Below, in pieces: positions 17,159-26,748 of a stretch of DNA of 64,000 nt. The stretch's first letter is position 1. Each line of letters begins with the position of its first letter. Location: the NCBI RefSeq assembly GCF_036688685.1, contig NZ_JAQQPS010000012.1, forward strand, positions 62,001 to 126,000, written 5' to 3'. Position numbers and translations under genes: made by a program. A model generated the notes under the pieces. The model was given only the letters and a program-made list of their open reading frames with translations, had not been told where the DNA came from and made no database searches. The stretch comes from JALYUM01 sp036688685 (GTDB lineage: Bacteria > Pseudomonadota > Gammaproteobacteria > Burkholderiales > Burkholderiaceae_D).

Positions 17159-19288
17159 ATGCAAGCGCGCGAACCCATCTACACCTGCCCCATGCATCCG
17201 CAGGTGCGCCTGCCCGCCCCCGGCAGCTGTCCCCTGTGCGGCATGGCGCTCGAACCTGTCATGCCGGTTGCGGACGATGCCGCGAACCCGGAACTGGCCG
17301 GCTTCGAACGCCGTTTTTACTGGACCTTGCCGTGCACGGTGCTGGTGTTCGCCCTGGCGATGTTCGGCCACGTGCCACACCAGGCCTGGCTCGAAGGGGC
17401 CTTGAGCGCACCCGTGGTCTTGTGGGGCGGCTGGCCGCTGCTCACGCGATGGGCGCAGTCGCTGGCCACGCGGCGCCCGAACATGTGGACGCTGACCGGC
17501 ACCGGCATCCTGGCCGCGTTTGGCTACAGCGTGGCGGCGACCGTCGCGCCACAGTGGTTTCCGGCGGCGTTCCGCCATGACGGCAGTGTCGCCGTCTACT
17601 TCGAGTCGGCCGCGATGATCGTGTCGCTGACGCTGATGGGCCAGTTGCTGGAATTGCGCGCCCGGGCGCATACCTCGGGCGCACTGCGCGCCCTGATGGA
17701 CCTGGCGCCCAAAACCGCGCGCCGGGTAGGCCCCGACGGCAGCGAAGAAGAGATCCCGCTCGCCAGCGTGGCCGTGGGCGACCAGCTGCGCGTGCGGCCC
17801 GGCGCCAGCATCCCGGTCGACGGCGTGGTGGCAACGGGCGAAAGCAGCGTCGACGAAGCGATGCTCACCGGGGAAGCCCTGCCAGCGACCAAGCGCCCTG
17901 GCGACCGCCTGATCGGCGCCACCATCAATGGCGGCGGTAGTCTGCTGATGCGGGCCGAAAAGATCGGCACCGACACCGTGCTGGCGCAGATCGTGCAGCT
18001 GGTCGGCCAGGCGCAGCGCTCGCGCGCGCCAATGCAGCGCCTGGCCGACCGGGTCGCCGCATGGTTCGTGCTGGCGGTGGTAGCGATTGCCCTGTCGACC
18101 TTCATCGTGTGGGGGCTGGTGGGCCCCGAGCCGGGCTGGCTGTACGGCTTGCTCAATGGTGTGGCGGTGCTGATCATCGCCTGTCCCTGCGCGCTGGGCC
18201 TGGCCACGCCCATGTCGATCATGAGCGCGACCGGGCGCGCGGCAACCCTGGGTGTCCTGTTCCACGACGCGGCCGCCATCGAAGCGCTCGCCAAGGTCGA
18301 TACACTCATCATCGACAAGACCGGCACGCTCACCAAGGGCAAGCCGGCTTTCCTTGGCCAGACGGCGGCACCCGGTTTCAGCGAGGATGGGGTGCTGCAG
18401 CTCGCCGCCAGCATCGACCAGGGCAGCGAGCACCCGTTCGCGCAGGCGATCGTCAGCGAGGCGCGGCGGCGCAAGTTGACCCTGACCGTGCCCGCATCCT
18501 TCGAATCGGCCAGTGGCGTCGGCGTGCGCGGCCTGGTCGACGGCAAGCGCATCGCATTCGGCAGCACGGCCCTGATGGAGCGGGATGGCGTCGCGTGGAA
18601 AAGCATGAACGGCGCCGCCGACGCCTTGCGCACGCAGGGTGCCAGCGTCATCTACCTGGCCTCGGACGGCAAACTGGCCGGGCTGATCGCCTTGGCCGAT
18701 CCACTCAAACCGTGCACCGGCGCCGCGCTGGAAGGCCTGCGCAGCGGCGGCCTGGGCATCATCATGGCCACCGGCGACGGGGTCGCCACGGCGCGCGCGG
18801 TCGCCGCCAAACTAGGCATCGACAACTACCACGGCGCCTGCACGCCGGCCGACAAACTGGCGCTGGTCGAAGCACTGCAGCACCAGGGCAAGGTGGTGGC
18901 CATGGCCGGCGACGGCATCAACGACGCGCCCGCACTGGCCAGGGCCGACGTCGGCATCGCGATGGGCAGCGGCACCGACATCGCGATCGCCAGCGCCCAT
19001 GTCACGCTGGTCAATGGCGATTTGCGCGGCATCGTGCGCGCGCGCGTGATTGCCGCCGCCACGGTACGCAATATGCGCCAGAACCTGGGTTTCGCCCTGG
19101 TCTACAACGCGCTCGGCATTCCCCTGGCCGCAGGCGTGCTGTACCCGTTCACCGGCCAGCTGCTCTCGCCGATGCTGGCGGCGCTGGCGATGAGCCTCAG
19201 TTCCGTTTCGGTGATTGCCAACGCACTGCGCCTGCGCCGGGTGCAGGCGCCACTCAAACGGCAAGGGACTGCACGGCCAGGCCGATGA
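17159..19288 (+). CDS. Cu+-type P1B ATPase with N-terminal Cys-rich metal-binding module
   Basis: A 709-residue heavy-metal ATPase. Instead of HMA domains it begins with a short Cys/Met module (YTCPMHPQVRLPAPGSCPLC). Core motifs are complete: TGE (AMLTGEALP), the metal-path CPC in IIACPCALGLATP, phosphorylation site DKTGTLTKG, and GDGINDAPALA. The last helix contains MSLSSVSVIANALRL, typical of Cu+ pumps. It should export Cu+, either for detoxification or to supply cuproenzymes such as oxidases, where USP linkage is common. The 3' end overlaps the convergent chrA gene by 35 bp. Confidence 0.93.
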   Translation: MQAREPIYTCPMHPQVRLPAPGSCPLCGMALEPVMPVADDAANPELAGFERRFYWTLPCTVLVFALAMFGHVPHQAWLEGALSAPVVLWGGWPLLTRWAQSLATRRPNMWTLTGTGILAAFGYSVAATVAPQWFPAAFRHDGSVAVYFESAAMIVSLTLMGQLLELRARAHTSGALRALMDLAPKTARRVGPDGSEEEIPLASVAVGDQLRVRPGASIPVDGVVATGESSVDEAMLTGEALPATKRPGDRLIGATINGGGSLLMRAEKIGTDTVLAQIVQLVGQAQRSRAPMQRLADRVAAWFVLAVVAIALSTFIVWGLVGPEPGWLYGLLNGVAVLIIACPCALGLATPMSIMSATGRAATLGVLFHDAAAIEALAKVDTLIIDKTGTLTKGKPAFLGQTAAPGFSEDGVLQLAASIDQGSEHPFAQAIVSEARRRKLTLTVPASFESASGVGVRGLVDGKRIAFGSTALMERDGVAWKSMNGAADALRTQGASVIYLASDGKLAGLIALADPLKPCTGAALEGLRSGGLGIIMATGDGVATARAVAAKLGIDNYHGACTPADKLALVEALQHQGKVVAMAGDGINDAPALARADVGIAMGSGTDIAIASAHVTLVNGDLRGIVRARVIAAATVRNMRQNLGFALVYNALGIPLAAGVLYPFTGQLLSPMLAALAMSLSSVSVIANALRLRRVQAPLKRQGTARPGR

Positions 19289-20600
19289 GCGCGCAGGCCG
19301 CAATCACGTGCATGACGTTGCGCTTGAAACGAAACAGGGCCACGGCAGCACAGACCGCGATTGCGGCGGCGACCCCGTCGACGGTACCCCCGAAACCCGT
19401 CGGCCAGACCAGGTGATAGCCAAAAAACAAGGCCAGGTTGAGGATGACGCCGACCACGGCGGCGGTGATCGCCGCCAGTGGCGCGGTGTACGCCATGTCG
19501 CCATGGGTTGCCTCCACCAGCGGCCCGCCCGCAAAGATAAACAGGAACGATGGCAGGAAGGTGAACCAGGTCACCAGCGCGGCGGCTACGGCGCCCGCCA
19601 GGAACAGGGAATCGGGCCCGAACACGGCCTTCAGGTAGCCGCCGACAAACCCCACGAAAGCCACCACCATGATCAAAGGGCCAGGCGTGGTTTCGCCCAG
19701 CGCCAGGCCGTCCATCATCTGGCCGGCACTGAGCCAGCCGTAGTGCGCCACGGCGCCCTGGTAGACATACGGCAGCACGGCATACGCGCCGCCGAAGGTC
19801 AGCATGGCCGCCTTGGTGAAGAACCAGCTCATTTGGCTCAAGGTGTGGTGCCAGCCGAATGCCGCGACCAGTGCGGCCATCGGCAAGGCCCACAGCAGCG
19901 CGCCGGCCAGCACCACGCGCGCCAGCCGGGTCCAGCAAAAAGTGGCGTGTGCCGGCGTGGGTGTATCGTCGTCGATCAGCGCCGGGCCGAACGATGCGGT
20001 GGCGCCGCGCTGGCCCGCACCGGCCGCGAATTTGTGCGGCGCGACGCGCGCGCCGATCAAGCCGATCGCCGCCGCTGCGGCGACGATGGCGGGAAACGGG
20101 ACGTGCAGCGCCAGCGTGGCCAGAAATGACGCCACGGCGACGCCCCACAGCCAGTCGTTTTTGAGCGCGCGCGTGCCGATGCGGTGCGCCGCTTGCAGGA
20201 CGATGGCGGTGACGGCGGGCTTGATGCCGTAAAACAGGCCGGCCACCAGCGCAGTCTGTCCGAACACCAGATACACCCAAGCCAGCGCGACCAGAAGCAC
20301 CAGCGAGGGCAGCACGAACAGCGCACCGGCGGCGATGCCGCCGCGGGTGCCGTGCATCATCCAGCCGATATACGTCGCCAGTTGTTGCGCCTCGGGGCCA
20401 GGCAGCAGCATGCAGTAATTGAGCGCATGCAGGAAGCGCCGCTCCGACAGCCAGCGCCGGTTCTCGACCAGTTCCTGGTGCATGATCGCAATCTGGCCGG
20501 CCGGCCCGCCGAAGCTGATGCAACCAAGCTTGAACCAGAAAGCGAATGCCTGCCAAAAACTGACCGGCGCGGGCGGCATTCTCGGGCGTTCGATGGGCAT
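19254..20600 (-). CDS. chrA: Chromate transporter, two-domain ChrA family
   Basis: A 448-residue membrane protein with both CHR halves: the N-terminal FWFKLGCISFGGPAGQIA block with MLLPGPEAQQLATYIGW, and the C-terminal FFTKAAMLTFGGAYAVLPYV block with LGETTPGPLIMVVAFVGF. Family members export chromate, though other anions are possible. It lies 54 bp downstream of adhP on the same strand and is probably co-transcribed from the adhP promoter. Confidence 0.93.
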   Translation of the reverse strand: MPIERPRMPPAPVSFWQAFAFWFKLGCISFGGPAGQIAIMHQELVENRRWLSERRFLHALNYCMLLPGPEAQQLATYIGWMMHGTRGGIAAGALFVLPSLVLLVALAWVYLVFGQTALVAGLFYGIKPAVTAIVLQAAHRIGTRALKNDWLWGVAVASFLATLALHVPFPAIVAAAAAIGLIGARVAPHKFAAGAGQRGATASFGPALIDDDTPTPAHATFCWTRLARVVLAGALLWALPMAALVAAFGWHHTLSQMSWFFTKAAMLTFGGAYAVLPYVYQGAVAHYGWLSAGQMMDGLALGETTPGPLIMVVAFVGFVGGYLKAVFGPDSLFLAGAVAAALVTWFTFLPSFLFIFAGGPLVEATHGDMAYTAPLAAITAAVVGVILNLALFFGYHLVWPTGFGGTVDGVAAAIAVCAAVALFRFKRNVMHVIAACALIGLAVQSLAV

Positions 20601-20654
20601 CGGTTCAGCGGGAGGGATGAATGAGCCCGCATTTTACGCCGCCGCCGGCCTGGT

Positions 20655-21689
20655 TCAGGCGGCGCTGAAATCGAGCACCACGCGCGACGGCACGTCGCCG
20701 CTTTTCAGGCGCGCAAACACGCTGTTGATGTCGGCCAGGCGCTGCAACTCGATGTCGGCCTTGACCTTGCCGTCGACGGCGAAGGCCAGCGCTTCGGCCA
20801 TGTCGAGGCGCCCGCCGACGAACGAGCCGCGGATGGTGATGCAATTGGCGACGACGTCGAACAGCGGCGTCGGAAATTCACCGGCCGGCAAGCCCACCAG
20901 CACGCAGGTGCCGAACTTGCGCGTCATGCCCACGCCCTGGCGGAACGCCGGCAGCGACGGCGCCGTGATCAGGACCCCGTGCGCCCCGCCGCCGGTGACC
21001 TTGCGCACCAGCTCGACTGCGTTGCCCATGCGCGCGTCGACCGTGGCGTCGGCGCCCAGCCGCGTGGCATGCGCCAGCTTACGCTCGTCGATGTCGACCG
21101 CGCAGACATGCAGCCCCATCGCCTTGGCGTACTGCACCGCCAGGTGACCCAGGCCGCCGATGCCGGAAATGACGATCCACTGGCCGGGGCGCGCCCCGGT
21201 TTCCTTGATGCCCTTGTAGGAGGTAATGCCGGCGCAGATGAGCGGCGCGGCGGCGCGCGCGTCCAGCGTGGCCGGGATGTGGGCCACGTAGTTCGGATCG
21301 GCCAGGATGAAATCGGCAAAGCCGCCATTCCTGGTGAAGCCGCCGAACTGCGCATCGGGACAAACCGGCTCATGCCCGGCGAGGCAGTATTCGCAGTGGC
21401 CGCAAGCCGAATACAGCCACGGCACGCCGACCCGGTCGCCCTCCTTCACCGCCGTCACGCCGGCGCCCATGGCGACGACGATGCCGATGCCCTCGTGGCC
21501 CGGAATGAACGGCAGCTTGGGCTTTAACGGCCAGTCGCCGCTGGCCGCGTGCAGGTCGGTGTGGCAGACGCCGCACGCTTCGGTTTTTACCAGGATCTGG
21601 CCCGGCACCGGCTGGGGCACCGGCACGTCCCGGATCACCAGGGGTTGTCCAAATTGTTCAACAAATGCTGCCTGCATGGTCGGTGTCAT
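20655..21689 (-). CDS. adhP: Zinc-dependent alcohol dehydrogenase (AdhP type)
   Basis: A 344-residue NAD-dependent medium-chain dehydrogenase converting alcohols and aldehydes. Visible are the catalytic zinc motif ACGVCHTDLHAASGDW, GHEGIGIV, structural zinc cysteines CGHCEYCLAGHEPVC and the Rossmann loop GIGGLGHLAVQYAKAMG. The start MTPTMQAAFV has a GAGGAG ribosome site seven bases upstream. In a fermentative context it could reduce acetaldehyde to ethanol to regenerate NAD+. Divergent from arcD; each has its own island box. Confidence 0.95.
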   Translation of the reverse strand: MTPTMQAAFVEQFGQPLVIRDVPVPQPVPGQILVKTEACGVCHTDLHAASGDWPLKPKLPFIPGHEGIGIVVAMGAGVTAVKEGDRVGVPWLYSACGHCEYCLAGHEPVCPDAQFGGFTRNGGFADFILADPNYVAHIPATLDARAAAPLICAGITSYKGIKETGARPGQWIVISGIGGLGHLAVQYAKAMGLHVCAVDIDERKLAHATRLGADATVDARMGNAVELVRKVTGGGAHGVLITAPSLPAFRQGVGMTRKFGTCVLVGLPAGEFPTPLFDVVANCITIRGSFVGGRLDMAEALAFAVDGKVKADIELQRLADINSVFARLKSGDVPSRVVLDFSAA

Positions 21690-21775
21690 GAATTGCTCCT
21701 CGTGTGGAACTGGATCCGGCACCGCCTGTGGCGGGCCGGGCTGGATGACACAGTCTGGGCGCAGCCAGGCGCCGC

Positions 21776-21795
21776 TTGTGCGTGGCTGCGCGCTT
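21776..21795 (-). promoter_or_regulatory. Island box C-, upstream of adhP
   Basis: On the minus strand AAGCGCGCAGCCACGCACAA, 17 of 20 matches, 86 nt before the adhP start. Immediately downstream is the stem-loop GGCGC-CTGGCT-GCGCC (21773 back to 21758). Confidence 0.65.
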
Positions 21796-21816
21796 AACGC
21801 CCGACCTGGTGTCCCT

Positions 21817-21836
21817 AAGCGCGCAGGCACACAGAG
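21817..21836 (+). promoter_or_regulatory. Island box C+, upstream of arcD
   Basis: AAGCGCGCAGGCACACAGAG, 19 of 20 matches, 75 nt before arcD. GGCGC (21845-21849) and GCGCC (21863-21867) can pair just after it. With box C- it forms an outward-facing pair whose inner ends read GCGCTTA...TAAGCGC. Confidence 0.72.
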
Positions 21837-21911
21837 CCAGCGCGGGCGCTGCCGCATGCTGGGCGCCAGGATCAAAAAACCGCCCTACACCGGCATCCAC
21901 CAAGGATCACC

Positions 21912-23432
21912 ATGCAAGACACCAGCATTCCCGCCCCGGCGGCGCCAGCACCAGCCTCCGCCAGTGCAGCCAAACCGGCCAGTCCACCGATAGGCCTCTT
22001 GCCCATGACCTTGCTGGTGGTCGGCGCCATGGTCGGCGGCGGCATTTTCAATTTGCCGCAAAACATGGCGCAACATGCCCAACTGGGCGCCATCCTGCTG
22101 GGCTGGCTCATCTCCGGCGTCGGCATCTTCACGCTGGCGCGCACGTTTCAGGCGCTCGCCGACGTGCAGCCAGCCCTAAAATCCGGCATTTATATGTACG
22201 CGCGCCAGGGCTTTGGCAAGTACGCCGGCTTCCAGATCGCGTGGGGCTACTGGCTGTCGTCGGCGTTCGGCAATGTCGGCTTTGCGGTGCTGTTGATGGC
22301 CACCCTGAACTACTTCTTTCCGCCCTTTTTTATAGGCGGGAACACCCTGCCTGCCATCGTGCTCGGCTCGCTCCTGTGCTGGCTCATGAATGGACTGGTG
22401 CTGCGTGGCGTGAAGAGCACGGCCAGCCTGAACGTCATCGGCACCATCGCCAAATTCGTGCCGATCGCTGTCTTCATCGTGGTGGTCGCCTTCTCGGCCC
22501 AGGCCGGCCTGTTTACCACCGACTTCTGGGGCCGCCTGAGCGGTAACCTGGCCGGCGGCGTGGCGCTGGGCAGCGTGCTGGCCCAGGTCAAGAGCACCAT
22601 GCTGGTGACGCTGTGGGTGTTCATCGGTATCGAGGGCGCGGTGGTGATGTCCGACAACGCCGACACGAGGACCGTCAGCCGCGCCACCCTGCTCGGCTTC
22701 CTCGTCACCGTGCTGCTGTACGTACTGGTTTCGGTGCTGCCGTTTGGCGTCATGTCGCAGGCGCAGCTGGGCGGTCTCGCGCCGCCGTCGCTGGCGGCCA
22801 TCCTCGGCAAGCTGGTCGGCAAATGGGGCGAGTACCTGGTCAATGGCGGTGTGCTGATCTCGGTGCTGTCGTCGTGGCTGGTCTGGACCATGCTGCTGGC
22901 CCAGCTGCCCTGGGCCGCCGCCAAAGACGGCACCTTTCCCAAGGCCTTCGCCCGCACCAGCAAGACCGGCGCGGCGTCGTTCTCCTTGTGGGTGTCCACC
23001 AGCGTGATGCAGGCGATCATGATCATGGTCTACTTTTCGGACAACGCCTGGAACGTGATGCTGTCGATTACCGGCGTGATGATCCTGCCAGCGTATATCG
23101 GTTCGACCGGTTTCCTGTGGAAGCTGGTGGCCACCGGCGCCTATCCCGCCGATGCGCAGATCGGCAAGACCGAGGCCCTGGTTTGCAGCGTGCTCGGCAC
23201 CATCTACGGCCTCTGGCTGGTTTATGCCGCCGGGCTCCAGTACATGGTCGCTGGCGCCATCTTCTTCGCGCTGGGCAATATCGTCTTCATCATTGCGCGC
23301 AAGGAGCAGGCGCCCGGCACGACCATCTTCACGCGCACCGAGCTGGGCGTCGCCGTGGTCGTCAGCGCACTCGGCGTCGTGGCGCTCTGGATGCTGTTCA
23401 CCGACCGCCTGACGCAGGTTTTTTCACTCTGA
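21912..23432 (+). CDS. arcD: Arginine/ornithine-type basic amino acid antiporter (APA family)
   Basis: A 506-residue permease with about 12-13 membrane helices after a Pro-Ala-rich N-terminus (about 1-28). The first helix carries the APA-family motif VVGAMVGGGIFNLPQNMA; GIEGAVVMSDNADTRTVSRA is the conserved loop of the ArcD/LysI antiporter group. It should exchange arginine for ornithine to feed the arginine deiminase genes arcA-arcB-arcC that lie convergently downstream. A DcaP-like porin gene follows in the same direction after 35 bp. Confidence 0.9.
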   Translation: MQDTSIPAPAAPAPASASAAKPASPPIGLLPMTLLVVGAMVGGGIFNLPQNMAQHAQLGAILLGWLISGVGIFTLARTFQALADVQPALKSGIYMYARQGFGKYAGFQIAWGYWLSSAFGNVGFAVLLMATLNYFFPPFFIGGNTLPAIVLGSLLCWLMNGLVLRGVKSTASLNVIGTIAKFVPIAVFIVVVAFSAQAGLFTTDFWGRLSGNLAGGVALGSVLAQVKSTMLVTLWVFIGIEGAVVMSDNADTRTVSRATLLGFLVTVLLYVLVSVLPFGVMSQAQLGGLAPPSLAAILGKLVGKWGEYLVNGGVLISVLSSWLVWTMLLAQLPWAAAKDGTFPKAFARTSKTGAASFSLWVSTSVMQAIMIMVYFSDNAWNVMLSITGVMILPAYIGSTGFLWKLVATGAYPADAQIGKTEALVCSVLGTIYGLWLVYAAGLQYMVAGAIFFALGNIVFIIARKEQAPGTTIFTRTELGVAVVVSALGVVALWMLFTDRLTQVFSL

Positions 23433-23467
23433 ACTTCCATACCAACTTGAAACAGGGACATCCTCTT

Positions 23468-24805
23468 ATGCCACACCATCCTGTCCTGACTGCCCTCGCC
23501 CTGGCGCTGGGCTTGTCCGGCCTGCCCGCCCACGCCCAGAGCGATGCAGAACTACGCACCGAACTGCGCCAGTTGCGCGCCGATCTCCAGCAAATGCACG
23601 CCGAACTGGCGGCGCTCAAGGCCGACCGCACGGTCGCGCCAGCGCCGCTGGCCATGCCGCTGGTCGCCCCGGCCGCAGCGCTCTTCACGGCGCAGGACAT
23701 CGGCGCCCCCGATCCACGCATCAAGCCCCGCTATACGGGAGAGGACGCGGTGCCCGAGAGCGCCATTCCCGGCGGGATGGTGGTGCCTGGCACGCAAACC
23801 TCGATCCACCTGTACGGCTACGCCGAAACCGACGCCGTGCACGACTGGCGCCAGTCGAGCAGCCCCGATATCTTTACCGACCTGGCGTATCAGCCCTTGA
23901 ACGGCGCCGGCGGCCCGCGCGGGCGCACCCAATTTACCTCCGAAACCTCGCGCATCGGCTTTGCCAGTTCCACGCCGACGGCGGCGGGCCCGTTCAGGAC
24001 CACGGTGGAGGCCGACTTTTATTCCTACGGCGCCGACAACCGCAAGCTGATCCGGCTGCGCCATGCCTACGGCGAATACGGCGGCTGGCTGATCGGGCAA
24101 ACCTGGTCAACCTTCATGGACGTCGACAACCTGCCCGAAACGATTGACTTTAACGGCCCGGTGGGCGCACCGTTCTCGCGCCGCACCCAAGCCCGCTACG
24201 CGTTTGGCGACGCGAAAACCGGCGTGCGCGTGACGCTGGCAGTCGAAGAACCGGCCGACCAGGCCGGCGGCCCCAGCGCCAACGAACGGCTGCCGCAACT
24301 GGTCGCGCGCTTCGACCATACCTTCGCGCGCGGCAGCCTCAACCTGCGCCTGCTGACCCACGAAAAACGCTCGCCCGCCGAGACCCGGCGCGGTTATGGC
24401 ATTGCGCTCGGCGCCAGTTACAAGGCCAGTGCACAAGACCTGTTCACGGCCCAGTTCACCCGCGTCGACGGCGATATCGACCAGCTGTATGGCTCGAACG
24501 GCTACGCCATTGCGACTGACACCGGGGCCATCACCTTCGACCGCAACCTGGGCCTGGTGCTCGGCTACGCGCACTTTTTCAACGACAAGCTGCGCGCCAA
24601 CGCGTCGTTCGGCTACAACCATGGCAAAAGTGCCCAGGCGGCCAACAACCGCGCCTTGCAGGAGACGTTTTTCAACCTGATTTATTCGCCGATCAAGAAC
24701 ATCGACCTCGGTGGCGAGTGGGTGTATGGCGAACGCAAGACCTTCGATGGTCAGACCGGGACACTCTCGCGTCTCGGCCTGATGGCCCGCTACAGCTTTT
24801 ACTAG
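23468..24805 (+). CDS. DcaP-like outer membrane porin
   Basis: A 445-residue protein with a signal peptide (LALALGLSGLPAHAQ) and an N-terminal coiled coil (SDAELRTELRQLRADLQQMH and on to about residue 55), then a 16-strand-type barrel with DcaP features (SIHLYGYAETDAVHDWR, SRIGFASSTPT, IGQTWSTFMD) and C-terminal aromatic ending RYSFY. Being directly after arcD, it may be the outer membrane entry for arginine or a peptide; the substrate is inferred only from position. Confidence 0.9.
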   Translation: MPHHPVLTALALALGLSGLPAHAQSDAELRTELRQLRADLQQMHAELAALKADRTVAPAPLAMPLVAPAAALFTAQDIGAPDPRIKPRYTGEDAVPESAIPGGMVVPGTQTSIHLYGYAETDAVHDWRQSSSPDIFTDLAYQPLNGAGGPRGRTQFTSETSRIGFASSTPTAAGPFRTTVEADFYSYGADNRKLIRLRHAYGEYGGWLIGQTWSTFMDVDNLPETIDFNGPVGAPFSRRTQARYAFGDAKTGVRVTLAVEEPADQAGGPSANERLPQLVARFDHTFARGSLNLRLLTHEKRSPAETRRGYGIALGASYKASAQDLFTAQFTRVDGDIDQLYGSNGYAIATDTGAITFDRNLGLVLGYAHFFNDKLRANASFGYNHGKSAQAANNRALQETFFNLIYSPIKNIDLGGEWVYGERKTFDGQTGTLSRLGLMARYSFY

Positions 24806-24818
24806 CGTACCTAGAACG

Positions 24819-25730
24819 TCAGTCGGGACCGACCTCGGTCCCGGCCTCGCCGGCAAGCATGGCCTCGATCTGGCCAATCGCCCCGATCACGGCGCGCCGG
24901 CCGGTGCGTTCGACGAAGTCGCAGGCGGCCAGCACCTTCGGCCCCATCGAGCCATTGGCGAAGCTGTATTGCGCCAGCTGGCGCGGCGTGGTCTTGCGCA
25001 GGGGCCGCTGCTGCGCGCTGCCCCAGTCAAGAAACACCGATGCCACGTCGGTGGCGACGACGAAACAATCGACTTCCAGCGCACGCGCCAGCAGCGCGCT
25101 GCAAAAATCCTTGTCGATCACAGCATCGACGCCGAGCAGGCTGTTGGTGGCTTTGTCGCGCGCCACCGGAATGCCGCCACCGCCGGCCGCAATCACCAGC
25201 GTGCCATGCGCGAGCAGGTGGCCAATCGCATCGAGACCCAGCACGCGCAATGGCTGCGGCGACGCCACCATGCGCCGCATGCCGGCGCCGTCCGGCCCCA
25301 TGGCCCAATGATAGGCCGCAGCAATGCGCCCGGCCTCGGCCGCGCTGTACACCGGCCCCACCGGTTTGCTCGGGTGCGTAAAGGCCGGGTCGTCGCGGTC
25401 GACCTCGACCCGGGTCAGCAAGGTGGCGATCGTGCGCGTAGCAGGCAGCAGGTTGCCCAGCGCCTGCTCGAGCAGATAGCCAATCATGCCGTCGGTCTGC
25501 GCCCCGATCACGTCGAGCGGATACACCGCATGTTCGTCGTAGGCCATCTCCTGCAGCGCCAGCAAGCCCACCTGCGGGCCGTTGCCGTGGGTGACCACCA
25601 GCTGGTGGTCGCTTGCCACCTGCGCCAGCTGGGCCGCCGCCACGCCGATATTGGCCAGCTGGTTTTCCAGGCTCAGCGCCTGCCCGCGGCGCAGCAAGGC
25701 ATTTCCGCCGAGTGCCACGAGCAGCTTCAT
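24819..25730 (-). CDS. arcC: Carbamate kinase
   Basis: A 303-residue kinase making ATP and releasing CO2 and NH3 from carbamoyl phosphate, the last step of the arginine deiminase pathway. Motifs are LVALGGNALL at the start, VVTHGNGPQVG, IAAGGGGIPVAR and the DKD block VIDKDFCSALLARAL. The ATG at 25730 overlaps the arcB stop by 4 bp, so translation is probably coupled; upstream in-frame codons belong to the arcB region. Confidence 0.96.
   Translation of the reverse strand: MKLLVALGGNALLRRGQALSLENQLANIGVAAAQLAQVASDHQLVVTHGNGPQVGLLALQEMAYDEHAVYPLDVIGAQTDGMIGYLLEQALGNLLPATRTIATLLTRVEVDRDDPAFTHPSKPVGPVYSAAEAGRIAAAYHWAMGPDGAGMRRMVASPQPLRVLGLDAIGHLLAHGTLVIAAGGGGIPVARDKATNSLLGVDAVIDKDFCSALLARALEVDCFVVATDVASVFLDWGSAQQRPLRKTTPRQLAQYSFANGSMGPKVLAACDFVERTGRRAVIGAIGQIEAMLAGEAGTEVGPD
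24824..24843. terminator. Possible terminator hairpin after the porin gene
   Basis: CGGGACC, six bases, GGTCCCG: a perfect 7-bp stem 18 bp after the porin stop, inside the last codons of convergent arcC. There is no T-run, so intrinsic termination is uncertain. Confidence 0.4.
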
Positions 25731-26725
25731 GCGAGGGTCGCCACCAGCACCGCCTTGATCGTGTGCATGCGGTTCTCCGCCTGGCTGAACACGATCGACG
25801 CATCCGACTCGAACACCGCATCGGTCACCTCGACCTCGGTCAGGCCGAACTGTTCGTGAATCTGGCGGCCGATCTCGGTATCGAGGTTGTGGTAGGCCGG
25901 CAGGCAATGCATGAAGCGCGCGCGCGGCTTGCCGGTGGCCTGCATCAGCGCCGTCGTTACCTGGTACGGCAGCAGCTGGTCGATGCGCGCCTTCCATACA
26001 TCCTGCGCTTCGCCCATCGACACCCACACATCGGTGTAGAGGAAATCGGCGCCGGCCACCGCCTTGATCGGGTCGGTTTCCAGCGTGATGCGCGCGCCGG
26101 TGGTGCGCGCGATCTCGCGCAGTTGCGCCACCAGTTCGGCCGGCGGCTGCAGCGCGGCGGGCGCCGCGATGCGCACATCCATGCCCATCTTGACGCCCCC
26201 GATCAACAGCGAACAGCCCATATTGAAGCGGGCGTCGCCCAGGTAGCAAAAGGCCAGTTCATGCAGGGGGCGCTCGCCGAACTCGCGCATCGTCATCAGG
26301 TCGGCCAGGATCTGGGTCGGGTGCGATTCGTCGGTCAGACCATTCCAGACCGGGGTGTGGGAAAAGCTGGCCAGCTCCTCGACCACGCTCTGGTGGTAGC
26401 CGCGGTATTCGATGCCGTCGAACAGGCGCCCGAGCACGCGCGCGGTATCCTTGAGCGACTCGGTGCGCCCGATGTGCGAGCTGCCGGCGTCGATATAGGT
26501 GACGTGGCCGCCCTGGTCGTGCATCGCCACTTCGAAGGCGCAGCGGGTGCGCGTGGAGGCTTTTTCAAAAATCAGCGCGATATTTTTGCCTTGCAGGCGC
26601 GGCTGCTCGGTGCCGGCGTATTTGGCGCGTTTCAGTTCGCTGGCCAGGTCGAGCAGAAAGCTGATGTCGCGCGGTGCGTAGTCCATCAGCGTGAGCAGGC
26701 TTCGGTTGTGCAGGTTGTAGCTCAT
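25727..26725 (-). CDS. arcB: Ornithine carbamoyltransferase, catabolic
   Basis: A 332-residue enzyme converting citrulline and phosphate to ornithine and carbamoyl phosphate. Carbamoyl-phosphate-binding STRTRCAFEVA, HPTQILADLMTM, and the ornithine/catalytic motif FMHCLPAYHN are intact. The ribosome site AAGGAA lies upstream of ATG. The position between arcA and arcC shows the catabolic role; the sequence alone does not separate catabolic from anabolic forms. Confidence 0.96.
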   Translation of the reverse strand: MSYNLHNRSLLTLMDYAPRDISFLLDLASELKRAKYAGTEQPRLQGKNIALIFEKASTRTRCAFEVAMHDQGGHVTYIDAGSSHIGRTESLKDTARVLGRLFDGIEYRGYHQSVVEELASFSHTPVWNGLTDESHPTQILADLMTMREFGERPLHELAFCYLGDARFNMGCSLLIGGVKMGMDVRIAAPAALQPPAELVAQLREIARTTGARITLETDPIKAVAGADFLYTDVWVSMGEAQDVWKARIDQLLPYQVTTALMQATGKPRARFMHCLPAYHNLDTEIGRQIHEQFGLTEVEVTDAVFESDASIVFSQAENRMHTIKAVLVATLA

Positions 26726-26748
26726 GGGGTCAATTCCTTGGGTGTTAA

